Shown here piece after piece: positions 1 through 10,437 of a stretch of 64,000 bases of DNA; position 1 is the stretch's first letter, and every line of letters begins with the position of its first letter. This DNA is from Narthecium ossifragum. Its lineage: Eukaryota > Streptophyta > Magnoliopsida > Dioscoreales > Nartheciaceae. Below the pieces are notes generated by a model, which was not told the origin of the DNA, searched no databases, and worked only from the letters and a program-made list of their open reading frames with translations. The stretch lies in the NCBI GenBank assembly GCA_963920575.1, contig OY986966.1, positions 12,192,048 to 12,256,047 of the forward strand. The letters are read 5' to 3'. Made by a program: the position numbers and the translations under genes.

Positions 1-1357
1 GAGGTATATGAAATTTATGAGATGCTAGGATCCAACTCGCAGCAGAGAGGCACAAGGAATAAGGCGAGAGGCATCTATGAGGTTAACCAGAACAACGACA
101 TGGCAAGGCAGATCGCAACCCTCAACAAGAAGATGGACGTGATGATGTCCACACAAGCAAAATCGGTTGAGGTTTGATCATAGGTTTGATTCTTGTCCTT
201 CTGGTAATGAATTTCCTGAATATGTGCAAGAACAAGCTAATTTGATGAATGCTTATAATCCGAGCCCTAGATTTGATCCTTATGCAAATACTTATAATCC
301 TTGTTGGAGGGAGCATCTGAATTTTTCATGGAAAAATACTGCTAATGCTAGTATGCCTTCTGCTAATCAGTCTAACCCACCTGTTATGTCATCTTTGGAA
401 GCGACTATGTTAGCTTTTATGCAGAAAATAGACTCAAAGATGGAACGACAAGATTCAGCAATTTTTCGACATGATGCAGCACTGAAGAATATGACAGCTT
501 CCATTGGGAAGTTGGAAGTTCAAGTAGGACAAATTGCAGATGCTGTTCGAGTCCATGCTCTAGGTAAATTTCCAAGCCAACCTGAGCAAGCCAACGCAAT
601 TACTGTTCTTCGTTCAAGTAAAATAATTGAGAATAAGATTAATGCTAAAATTACTGATGACTGTAGTGATGGAAAAATTGAGGAAGTCGAGAGGGAGGAG
701 CCCTCGAAAAGGCTACCGGAGGCCACATTTGTTTCTGAGAATGAGAAGAGAGGAATTTCAGATCTTGAGGTTCATCACAATAATCCTCCACCATATATGC
801 CGCCAGTTCCTTTTCCAGGCCGCCTGAAGAAAGCCAAAATGGATAAGTCATATTCTGAAATTTATGATATTCTATCTAAGGTTAATGTGAACTTACCATT
901 GCTTGATGTGATTAGGAAAATGCCAGCCTTTCCAAAGTTTTTCAAGGAACTATGTACTTATAAACGTAAGTATGAACCGCATGAAAATGTGATGATTTCA
1001 GAAACGACAAGCGCTGTGTTACAAAGGAAGCTTTCAACCAAGCTTAAGGATCCAGGGAGTTTTAACATTAGTATTACTGTTGGTGATACAAAAATAGGGG
1101 ATGCAATGCTTAATTTAGGAGCCAGTGTTAATTTGATGCCTTACTCTGTTTTCCGTCAGTTAGGTGTGGGTGAATTAAAACTTACTACTATGTCTCTACA
1201 ACTTGCAGATCGTTCAATTAAATACCCATTAGGCATTGAAGAAGACATCTTAGTACAAGTTGATAAGTTAATTATCCCTTCTGATTTTGTGATATTAGAT
1301 ATAGATGATGCACCGTTGAATGATAGAAATTTACCTATTTTGTTGGTAACTTTTTAG
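1..1357 (+). pseudogene. gag: Athila-like gag-protease fragment (5' and 3' truncated)
   Basis: This is part of a Ty3/gypsy gag-pol of the Athila type; it aligns by eye with the gag and protease of the element at 48494-58451. The reading frame open from base 1 ends at a TGA at 175-177. Relative to the other copy, a net loss of about 20 bp there removes the first two cysteines of the CX2CX4HX4C zinc knuckle and shifts the frame; the frame then resumes and runs to 1357. The motif LEVQVGQ (about 520) and the protease motif LGASVNLMP follow. The protease catalytic Asp (DLGAS in the other copy) is Asn here, codon 1112-1114. The protein breaks off after LPILL, where the other copy continues into GRPF. 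No ATG start is present because the window begins inside gag. The fragment is dead. Confidence 0.85.
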
Positions 1358-2459
1358 ATGATCACAGAAGGATCGATCCTACTATCCATCCAACTGAGAA
1401 GGATACATCCTACTCTTTCAGTAGGATCCATTCTAGTGAGAAGGATCCATCCTACTCTTTCAGTAGGATCCATCCTACTCTTACAAAGGATCGATCTTCC
1501 TCGGGCGTAGCCAGAAATTGAAGATTTTGATATCAAAGGATCGATCTTACACCTATGGAAGGATTGATCTTACCTTCGCAGTGAAGAAAATTAACGGCTC
1601 AGATCTAATCCGAGGATGGAGACACTTAAGGCTATAAATAGGACTCTTTCTAGGGTTTTAAGAGGGGGTCGGCTAGAACTATTGGAGGCATTTTTTGAAG
1701 GCCGGAAAGAGGGGAGAAGACCGCACGAAGATCTAGGGTTTTTCTTTCTTATCTTTCTTATGAATATCTTGGTTGTTTTTATGAACATGAGTGGCTAATC
1801 CCTTTGCTAAGGAACCGATGTAGCCCTAACTGAATCATTCCGCGTTATTGGATCATGATTATTTAATCAGTTTATTTTCCTTGTTTCATTCATTATTATA
1901 ACTGAGATCTTAAGTACCTTCAAGTATTATAGATTGTTTTATGTGAGATTGAGTGAGGGTTCATTCCTTAATCTTGCACGATCTATGAATGAATGAGATT
2001 TAGTCGAAGCCGGGTTCAAGCTAAGACAATTCTTGGTTCATAATTGTTCTTCAGAGCTTAATGGATTCTTGGTTGACACTTAGTTTTGGGTTCATTAGCT
2101 AGGGTTAATTGAGGGTACTTGGTGAGGACTGTGGCCGATTGGATCATCATACCGGAAGAACGAGCCCTTGGAATTAAACTGAGATTTTGTTGATTCAATG
2201 CATAGAATGAGGATTTTATGGTGAAATCAGAACCTTAGTATTCATCCATTATATTTTCATCGTTTTCTTATTTCATTATTAGATCTTGTATTTTTGATAC
2301 TTCATATTTCTTACTTTCCCTTCCTTATTTTCTTTCTTTTATGTTCTTTAGCGTTTTACTCTAATAATCTCTACAAATCTCTGTGGGTACGATACTCGTC
2401 TTGCAGCTATACTGATCACACCGATTCGTATACTTGCAAGATATCAAATTTATTCATCA
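1358..2459 (+). repeat. 5'-truncated Athila-like LTR fragment with TATA box
   Basis: The sequence from about 1600 onward matches the complete LTR at 5356-6878 (shared stretches around 1660-1760 and 2100-2459). It ends with the family terminus TTTATTCATCA at 2459. A TATA box (tataaata) lies at 1633-1640. Copies of GGATCGATCC and its variants occupy about 1370-1580, upstream of the TATA box. The 5' end of the LTR is missing; it is joined to the protease fragment at about 1346-1360. Directly 3' of its end lies 3' internal sequence rather than a primer-binding site, so this is a rearrangement joint, not a normal 5' LTR. Confidence 0.75.
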
Positions 2460-2728
2460 GGGGGTGTAGACATTCATGACCTTATTCATACTACCGTGTG
2501 GGTTTAATAGTGTTAAATTGTACATGAGCTGAGATGTTTATGCTTATTATACATGTTGTTTTCACATCGATTGACCTATACATAGATTGCAAGTGTGATA
2601 ACTTGAAGGTAGAACATCATGTGATTCACACACGAACACTTTATGTGCAGTGGCAATTATACTCACCAGAGGAATGAGCATGCTATTGTTAATCTGGACC
2701 ATGATTTCAACTTTAGCTAGTATGATGA
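2460..2728 (+). other. Athila-like internal 3' noncoding region, left part
   Basis: This matches, in reverse complement, the region between integrase and the polypurine tract of the element at 48494-58451 (about 50820-51060). No ORF is present. The matching sequence resumes at about 4790, which marks 2729-4789 as an insertion. Confidence 0.7.
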
Positions 2729-4789
2729 TGTTGACATCAATTTTGGCTAGGCCAAAAGGTCGCAGTAACCACTGTTTGTTTGAGTCAAAATAACATCAGA
2801 TAGACTCAAGAAAACTTAAAACTTATTTGAAATGTCTGATAAATGCTTGTCCTAACTTCGAGGGCATCTAGGGACGTTTGGGTAATTTCACCCGCCCAAG
2901 GGCGTATTGGGAATTTGGGCCAAAATACAGGCCTGGACTTCCCATTACATTCTACAACAACCTTGCAAGGCTTTGACGGCACCCTAAATAAGCCATATGG
3001 ACGCAGGGGTATTCTAGTAATTTAGCTGAAACCTCTAGCCCCCAGGGGTATTTTGGGCAATTCACACCTTCAGGGTATAATTGTCTGAAAATTAACCATT
3101 CCACCCTCAAAATATCTTGGTCTGACATATATGACCACTGAGGATGTTTTGGTAAAATCCCGGTAAATATTCAGAATTCAGATAAATATTCTGTACGGGA
3201 ATAAATATTCACAGATGGTTTATTAAATTTGGACAAATATTCAAACAGTAATGGACATGAGAAAAATATTCAAATCATGGTAAATTTGAAATTCGAACAT
3301 CATTTTCGAACTTCAAAAGAAAAATCCGCCAAAACAAAAAATCAGCAAAGCTCCATGGGCTGCATGTTTGGTCGTCCTTATACACGTCCATACCGTATAT
3401 ATACGAAAAAAAAATATATAAACCAGCCTCACTCATCCCATACCATATAAAAAATAAATAAATAAATAATAAAATCAATGGCAAAACACAGCTGGGCTGC
3501 ACGGTAGCTATCCTTATATGAAAAGGATCAGCATCAAGGCAATCAGCATCCCTTTGATTAGGGACCATGGTCAGCATCTTAACATGATTAATACCCCTTG
3601 ATTAAGGGATCCATGATCCCATTCCATGTGAGGACATACGCCTCTCGTGCCTATAAATAGAGGAGGCATGGGTTGAAGAAGGGGCTGGTCGGAGCTGGGT
3701 TGAAGAGGCTGAAGGCTGGTCTTGGCTGAAGGCGTTGAAGCTTGGTCGAAGCTGGTTGGAAGATCACGTCGAAGCTTGGCTCAAAGCTGTTGAAGAGGCT
3801 GAAGAGCTTCTGAACGGTCTGAAGGCTGGTGAAGAAAACGGGCTGAAGACTCTCAAGGAAGCTGAAGAAGAAGATGATTGAAGAAATCGAAGGAGAAGCT
3901 AAAGAGAAAACTGAAGAAGAGGGTTGAAGACGAAGAGGTTCTGGTGACGTTCCAAAGTTGCGCATCACCGGACGACGTAGATCCAGCCCACACAGCCGGA
4001 ACCCATTGAGATGCTCGCGTCTCTGGGTCGACGCTGTAGGAGGGTCGTCGATCCTGTGGCTCAACCTTCGCTCACTTGCTCGTCACCTGCGGCTTGGATC
4101 TCCAGCAAGGTTGCTCTAGCTTAGTTCCTCGCTAGCGACGGAGATCGAGCCAAGGCTCTCTCTCTCCCGGCGGCTTTGAAGACAAGCTCCTCTCCCCTGT
4201 TTTGTTCTCTGTTCCAGCCGGTGCTTCTCTAGCTCCCTGGTGATCTCGCGGCGCAAGAACGTCAACCTATTCTGAAGAGGGACAACCACCATCATCGTTC
4301 CGGCGATAGAGGTTCCAGCCGCTCGCCGCACCTCCTTGGTTCCAACCAGTGCTCCCCTGTTCTAGCCGGTTCTAGGCTTCTCATCTCCAAGCCGGCTTCA
4401 TCACAACCAGCAGCTGCTCCTCCCACGACAAACGGAGGTCAGATCTTGCTGGACAATGTTCTCAAACGCTTGGACAACAAAGCTCTCAAGCCCACCGGAT
4501 TTGAAGCCCCCCTGCGGCAAGACCGGCGTGCATGGCGATGAAGGTGAACTAAAGCCTCACGTGATGCATTTCTTTTGATCTTTTCTTTTATTATAAAAAT
4601 GTTTATTTTATTGGATTTTGAATCGGAGGTGTTCCCTACGGGGATGTAAATGATGGATCTGTCGACTTGGTGATCAGCAGATCCAGGGGTGTGGTGCCTA
4701 CAATTTCCAGATTTGAAATTAAAAAATGATTTGCTCGGAAATAAAATAGTGGTCTCGTCCCTGCGAGATCGACGTTTTATCCATGAATA
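2729..4789 (+). mobile_element. putative solo LTR of an unrecognised family, 2061 bp
   Basis: The segment interrupts otherwise colinear Athila 3' noncoding sequence and is flanked by the 5-bp direct repeat gatga (2724-2728 and 4790-4794). Removing it with one repeat copy gives a site that aligns with the uninterrupted copy near 50790-50815. It begins TGTTGACATC, as an LTR would. Its right end reads CATGAATA, not a canonical CA. It has a TATA box (ctataaatag, 3651-3660), a GCTGAAG-rich tract after it (about 3670-3930), and no coding capacity or primer site. The atypical right terminus is the main doubt; the boundary may be off by a few bases. Confidence 0.55.
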
Positions 4790-5355
4790 GATGAGTATTG
4801 CATGCAGAAAGAAAAAAAAAAAAGTTCTGGAGCTTGATCAAGCTATGCCTAAATGACTATTACGTGAACTACTAAGTAACCGGGTGTTCTTGCCTCGGGA
4901 AGCGGGGAGCTCACGTAAAAAGGTAGAACCACGAATAGCTTAAAAATAGCTATTAAGTGTTTTGCTAAGTAACTGGGTCTTTCCGCCTCAAGAAGTGGAG
5001 AGTGTTCGCATAAAAAGGCAAAGTGTCTGATAGTTGGATGATTGGTCCAGAAGATAGTGGTATGTTTGGACTAATGGTCGGTAGAAGTTGTTTCTGTCTA
5101 TAAATTTTATTTTTCACATCACATGTGTTCGTCTGGATGGTGATTAGCATGTTTGAAATGTAGAAGTTAATATCATGTAGTAGTATGTGTATGAGTATAG
5201 GACATTTTCGTGCTTTGTACTATATAGAACACTATTGATTTGACAAGGTAGAACTCTTATTATGCATCTCTATAACCTTGGACCATTGGTGTGCTTAATT
5301 ATAATTTTATGCGCTTAAAATTGCTAGAGACAAGCAATAAGCTGGTTGGAGGGTG
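4790..5355 (+). other. Athila-like internal 3' noncoding region, right part, with polypurine tract
   Basis: This continues the 3' noncoding region interrupted at 2729. It contains a poly(A) stretch (about 4809), two copies of a 93-bp repeat (4872-5035) and, directly before the LTR, the polypurine tract gctggttggagggtg (5341-5355). That tract primes plus-strand synthesis and fixes the following LTR as the 3' LTR of a + strand element. No ORF is seen. Confidence 0.75.
4872..5035 (+). repeat. two tandem copies of a conserved 93-bp noncoding unit
   Basis: Units start with ctaagtaac at 4872 and again at 4965. Each contains a GGGT...CCTC...AAG..G-GAG core followed by a run of A and AGG. The same pair occurs in reverse complement at about 50540-50705 in the other Athila-like element, so the repeat is an old conserved part of the 3' noncoding region. 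Confidence 0.65.
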
Positions 5356-6878
5356 TGATGAGTGCCTGAAAGTGCACTCTGAATAGCCTTATAACTAGTT
5401 TAATTACAGGATTTTTCATCCTTAATTAGTCTTTTTAGTCCTATTTTTATACTTATATGTTGCTTCACAAAGTTATTTGGAATATGTAGGAAATAGGAGC
5501 TAAAGAAGCAAAGATATGTCATATTCAACATCAAATCTTTACCTGCTCAGAATGAACCAGATAATCTTCTATACATGGCTGCAAAGCGCTTGAAGTCTAG
5601 TTTCTGGAGAATTTTACGGTTCGTGATTTGGAGTTTCCTAGAGGAAGATATGCTATTTTTAGTACGAAAGGTGCAGGAGCAAGGAGCTACGGAAGAAGAA
5701 GATCGATCGGATGCCAAAGAAGATCGATCTCTTTTTGTGCTCAGACGCTGACAGAGAGTTGACAGAGGACCAATTATAAGAAGATCGATCCTTTCCCAAA
5801 ACAAGATCGATCTAAACCTGGGCGATCTGTAAGTGACCCAGTCTACGGAGAAAGAAGATCGGTCCTTTCCAAAAGAAGATCGATCTTAGTCAGGGCGAAC
5901 CAGATTACGAAAATTAAGATTAGAAAGAAGATCGATCTTTATCCTTAAGAAGATCGATCTCTTGTCGGACGACCTGAAAACGAATGAACTAGATTAAATC
6001 CAAAGACTAAAGTAAAGTTAGGGTTTCTTACCCATATTTAAGGAATTCATCCAAGACATACGAGGGGGGGTCGGCCAACACTATTGGAGGAGTTTTGAAG
6101 GCCGAAAAGAGGGGAGAAGACCGCACGAAGATCTAGGGTTTTTCTTTCTTATCTTTCTTATGAATATCATGATTGTTTTTATGATGAACATGAGTGGCTA
6201 ATCCCTTTGCTAAGGAACCGATGTAGTCCTAACTGAATCATTCTATGTTATTGAATTAATGTTTTAATCAATTTATATTCCTTGTTGCATTCATTATTAT
6301 AACTGTGATCTTCATGCTTTTACTTGCCCAGTAGAAGTACTGTAGATTGTTTTATACGAGATTAGGTGAGGGTTCATTCCCTAATCTTGCAGGATCTATG
6401 GATGCATGAGTTTATGTCAAGGCTGGGTTCAAGCTAAGACAACTCTTGGTTCATATTTGTTTTTTTCAGAGCTTAATGGATTCTTGATTAACTCTTAGTT
6501 ATGGGTTCGTTAGGTAGGGTTAATTTGGGGTACTTGGTGAAGACTTTGATCGAACGGATCATCATACCGGAAGAACGAGCCCTTGGAATTAAATTGAGAT
6601 TTTGTTGATTCAATTAAAGCATAGAATGTGGATGTTATGGTGAAATCGGAACCTTAGTATTCATCCATCATATTTCTATCATTTTCTTATTTCGTTATTA
6701 GATCTTCTATTCTCAATACTTCATATTTCTTCCTTTACCATGCTTATTTTCTTTCTTCTATGTCCTTCAGCGTTTTACACTAATAATCTCTACAAATCTC
6801 TGTGGGTACGATACTCGTCTTGCTGCTATACTGATCACACCAATTTGTATACTTGTGAGATATAAAATTTATTCATCA
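5356..6878 (+). repeat. Athila-like 3' LTR, complete (1523 bp)
   Basis: It starts TGATGAGTGCC directly after the polypurine tract and ends TTTATTCATCA at 6878. The U3 shares the stretch around 5580-5650 (in either orientation) with the LTRs at 34066, 38636, 48494 and 56782. An array of AAGAAGATCGATCTT-type palindromes lies at about 5700-5970. The downstream 5 bp are aaggg; the matching left duplication is lost with the 5' end of the element. Confidence 0.8.
5700..5970 (+). repeat. GATCGATC palindrome array in Athila-like U3
   Basis: At least seven copies of GATCGATC are present, usually inside a longer palindrome AAGATCGATCTT, irregularly spaced and often in pairs 10-20 bp apart. The array sits in the U3 ahead of the transcribed part of the LTR. 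Confidence 0.8.
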
Positions 6879-6883
6879 AAGGG

Positions 6884-8187
6884 ATAAGCTAGAAGATTAA
6901 TATGAAACTTGACATGTATGTTCATTACTAGCTTCCAAAACATCTACACGAGATTCGATTCAAACGGATAAGCGGAAATAGATGAAAATCACGTATTTCT
7001 GCTTTTGACCAAAAATGCGAAAAGAGGCATAAATACTTCAAAAACCTCTCCAATCAAAGCCAAAACTCCCAAAACATTCCTAATTAACCTTGGGGGTAAG
7101 TTACACAAGGATCAGGTTAAACAAAGGTTGAAATTCCATTAAATTACCTAACTAATTTCTTAATTTCAGTTTCGCAGCAGTTCCATAGCAAATTCACCAA
7201 CATTTGTATATAAATCCAAAAATTATGAAACTAGCGGAAATTGGATATAGGTTCAAGGATCTACAACTCTCATGTTGATGCTCAGATGAGATCATACACG
7301 TACGAGCTTGAATAGCTCAGTCCAGGTGAAAATTGGGTTTCGATGGAAATCCAAGAAAATTTTACATAAATCTGGCTTAAAATCGAAATCAATTCACATG
7401 AGAGGTAAATCAGATACAAAGCAAGCTCTGAGGAACTAATTAGCATAAAGAAATCTACAAACAATCAAACCAAACCCTAGATAAATCCTAAATATAGGTT
7501 TAGGCGTAGAAACCTACCTTGAACACTAAATCCGCCATTAAACTCGCCTGATACGCCTCCCTTCCTCGCCGTCGCCGTCTCTAGCTCGCCGAAGAGCCAC
7601 CAGAAACTCTCAAATCCGTTGCCGTCGTCGGAGAAGAAGAAAAAGAGGGAGAAGAGCCGCCGCGGAAAAAGGAAGGGAAGGAAGGAAGAAGAGGCACTCG
7701 CCGTCGCCGCCTCCAGATCACCGTAGCTCTCTCTCTCACCGTCTCACTCTCATCGGGATGAAAGGGGAGAAGAATGGAAAGGAGATCGGGTGGAGGAAAG
7801 AAGCAGGGGAAGAAAAATGGAAAAAAGGGAAAGAGAAAAGGGGAAGAGGGGTAAGCCACTTAAGTGGCTTAGCCGTTCAGACGAGCCAACTGATCGGACT
7901 GAATCCGATTTGACTCCAAATTGCGATCTCGTTGCAGTCTCATCTGGATCTGACGATCGCGAACGCTCCTACTAGATCTATTCAATCACGTACATCAATC
8001 AAGGCTGTGTGTGCACTACGCGGGTGTGAAATTGACCGCCAAGGTGCAATTTACCAAATTTCCCTTGGAGTACAACAAGCAGCGATGCGATCAACCGATC
8101 ACAACCCAAGGCCAACCGTGCCAAATAAACCAAGCCAGACCGTCGGCCTAACGCGGTCGGATCGGATCAGAGAAACAGGTCCTCACA
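6884..8187 (-). repeat. Tekay-like LTR fragment
   Basis: On the - strand this begins TGTGAGGACCTG at 8187, the 5' terminus shared by the Tekay-like LTRs at 44434, 30874 and 26851. It runs leftward with the family's low-complexity CTCTCT/GAAGAGG tract (about 7560-7860) and the segment near 7140-7280 that is also found in the other copies. It is cut at 6878/6884 by the Athila-like LTR. No coding sequence. Confidence 0.7.
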
Positions 8188-8230
8188 ATCACCCCCTCTA
8201 CCTTCGAGGCATTGATGAACTCCATCTTTG
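8188..8230 (-). other. Tekay-like internal scrap next to the LTR
   Basis: Forty-three bases between the Tekay LTR start and a copia LTR start. They resemble the AT-rich stretch that follows other Tekay 3' LTR starts. Confidence 0.4.
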
Positions 8231-8462
8231 TGTTAGTCCTAATAATGTTTTGATGATGTTTTGATGATGCCAATATGTTCCTAAATATTAAAATATATAT
8301 GTGATAAAATATATGTTCAAAACATGCTTTAGCTTTTATATTTGAGAAATGTTATTGTTCACGGACGATGCGGCGGTCGACCGTGGGATCGATCGCGGGC
8401 TATGAAGAGATCGACCGTGGAAAGCGACGGTCGAACGAGGCATCGACCCTGGAAAGTGTTTT
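8231..8462 (+). repeat. copia (SIRE-like) LTR U3 fragment
   Basis: It starts TGTTAGTCC and continues with the TTTTGATGATG stretch and the AT-rich block typical of the copia LTR that is in the opposite orientation at 9875. It ends in a short palindrome stretch (8370-8460) containing both GGTCGACC and GATCGATC. The rest of the LTR is missing. Confidence 0.65.
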
Positions 8463-8470
8463 TCCTCACA

Positions 8471-8780
8471 GAGATCACCGTAGCTCTCTCTCTCTCTCGC
8501 CGTCTCACTCGCGTCGGGATGAAAGGGGAGAAGAATGGAAAGGAGATCGGGTGGAGGAAAGAAGCTGGGGAAGAGAAAGGGAAAAAAGGGAAAGAGAAAA
8601 GGGGAAGAGGGTTAAGCCACTTAAGTGGCTTATCTGGTTCAGACGAGCCAACTGATCGGACTAAATCCAATTTGACTCCAAATTGCGATCTCGACGCAAT
8701 CTCGTTCGGATCTGATGATCATGAACGCTCCTACTGGATCTATTCAATCATATCATTAATCAAGGCTGTGTGTGCACTAC
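8471..8780 (-). repeat. second copy of a Tekay LTR segment
   Basis: Bases 8471-8780 repeat 7713-8019 with small differences (CT-repeat length and point changes). The two copies flank the copia U3 fragment. The repeat ends at the shared gtgtgcactac, where copia LTR sequence begins. Confidence 0.75.
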
Positions 8781-9875
8781 ACAGTGAAGGTCCAAGAGGG
8801 GGGTGAATTGGATTCTTTTCGAAAAACTAGATTAATCGAAAGATCTGGTAGGAGAGAACTAACACCTTAAATGCATGTAGATGAAATGAAACTAAAGTAA
8901 AATAGCCTGCAAGAATTATATCAAAGAGAGGTTAGAGAGATAGCACCAAATTTATAGTGGTTCAACTCTTGGTCTCCGTCCACTTCTCTCAAGGCTCTCG
9001 TTGAGGTTCCACTACTTGCAAATCTTTTACAAGCTTTTCCTCCCAGTATCCTGGTGCTTGGTGACCTTACAATCACAGCCAACTGTTGTTGGATAACTCT
9101 CAAAGTACTTCTTCACACTTGAAGAAGATTTACAAAGGTTGTAGCTCAAAAGAGAATAATTAGTAACTCTTGCTAAGACTTGCTCAGATGATCTCAATAA
9201 TATGAATAATAGTTATGGCAAGTTTACAACAAAGAACTACTTATCTCTAGCCGTCAACCAGCTCAAAGATGACCTCCAACGGCTCTCTGCAACTCTCCAA
9301 CGGCTAGTTTTTTACTCTGCGCGTTGCCGGCGGTCGATCCATGCATCGTCCGTGACATCGACCGTCATGTACAAAAACTCAGCCTTTGCGACCCACGGTC
9401 GATTTACCCATCGACCGTCGCATCGTCCGTCAGGCTCTGTTGTGAAAAATGCTTCCGAGAGTCGATGTTCCGATCGACCGTCGCTTCTTCACTTTTCACC
9501 AACATCCTCCACGGTCGACCGTCGCATCATCCGTCGGATCGTCCGTGAGCCTACAACATTTAAAAACACAAAGTCCAAACCTCACGGTCGACCGGTCCAT
9601 CGACCGTCAGGCTCTGTCAAGAAAATAACTTCGCAGGGTCGATGCAACGATCGACCGTGAGCCAACATTTCATTTTGTGAAGTATGGTGCATCGTCCGCG
9701 GTCAATCCATGGATCGATCGTCGCATTCCTACGGCCGATCCATGCATCGACCGTCAATACATAAACTCATTAAATATTGAATTTGAGACTTTGAATTAAA
9801 GGGATAATAAATATTAAACATATATTTTATCATTTAATGTATGTTGGCATCATCAAAACAAGGTTAGGATCAACA
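8781..9875 (-). repeat. 3' LTR of copia element C1 (left end truncated)
   Basis: On the - strand the LTR begins TGTTGATCC at 9875, directly after the polypurine tract aaaaaggggtaga (about 9878-9890). It includes a GGTCGACC palindrome array (9325-9760), a TATA-like stretch (around 9240) and the family's CAATTCACCCCCC stretch near 8800. The U5 end is lost at 8780 against Tekay sequence. The copy at 32504-33097 is homologous. Confidence 0.75.
9325..9760 (-). repeat. GGTCGACC palindrome array in copia LTR
   Basis: Repeated ACGGTCGAT...ATCGACCGT units, many arranged as about 9-bp arms around a 6-nt centre such as CCATGC. On the - strand the array lies upstream of the TATA-like region. About ten CGGTCGA/TCGACCG cores are visible. 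Confidence 0.8.
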
Positions 9876-10437
9876 ATCTACCCCTTTTTGATGATGACAA
9901 CCCTTTTAAATGTTATGAGAAAATATTTTGACTCCCCCTTAATCTATGTATCCATTTCTTTCAAGGAATGTGTTCTAAAGTGAATTCTTATGATGCACAC
10001 ACGTCATATATCACTAAGAGGATAAGAAAAGTTAATTTTGAGATATAATGACAAGTTAACTTAGATTATATCATGTTCACTTCTTTTAAGAAAGTGAAAA
10101 TTGGCTACATGGAATAGTTCATATGGATATTGGAGTTAAAAAATTTGTACTAATACAACTTAACATTATCCAACATCGTATCATGATTAAGAAATTATCA
10201 TTATCCAACAACATTGTCTTTCATTCATTCAAAAGATTTCAACACTTGTATTACAATACTTCCATTCAAAAACATTTCGGAAAACTTTGGATTACAAGAG
10301 AATTTCAAAGACAAGGTTTTCAAAAATACAAGAGTACAAAAATATGAAATGTAGAGAAATTGTTTTTAACATTCATCGCAACTTTTTCTCCCCCTTTGGC
10401 ATCATCAAAAAGAAGTAACATGAATGGGGATTTAGGA
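9876..10437 (-). other. C1 3' noncoding region with polypurine tract
   Basis: Between the 3' LTR and the end of ORF3. It holds the polypurine tract beside the LTR and a second CCCCC/TTTGGCATCATC motif near 10390 (a T-run and a C-run, which are A and G runs on the coding strand). No ORF is supported. The same arrangement occurs in C2 at 33098-33665. Confidence 0.6.

Noticed and set aside
3229..3577. Small ORFs in the 2729-4789 element
   Set aside because: AT-rich, on both strands, without domains or conservation.
9325..9760. CRISPR-like array
   Set aside because: The palindromes are too short and irregular, spacers are not of uniform length, there are no cas genes, and the context is a plant LTR.
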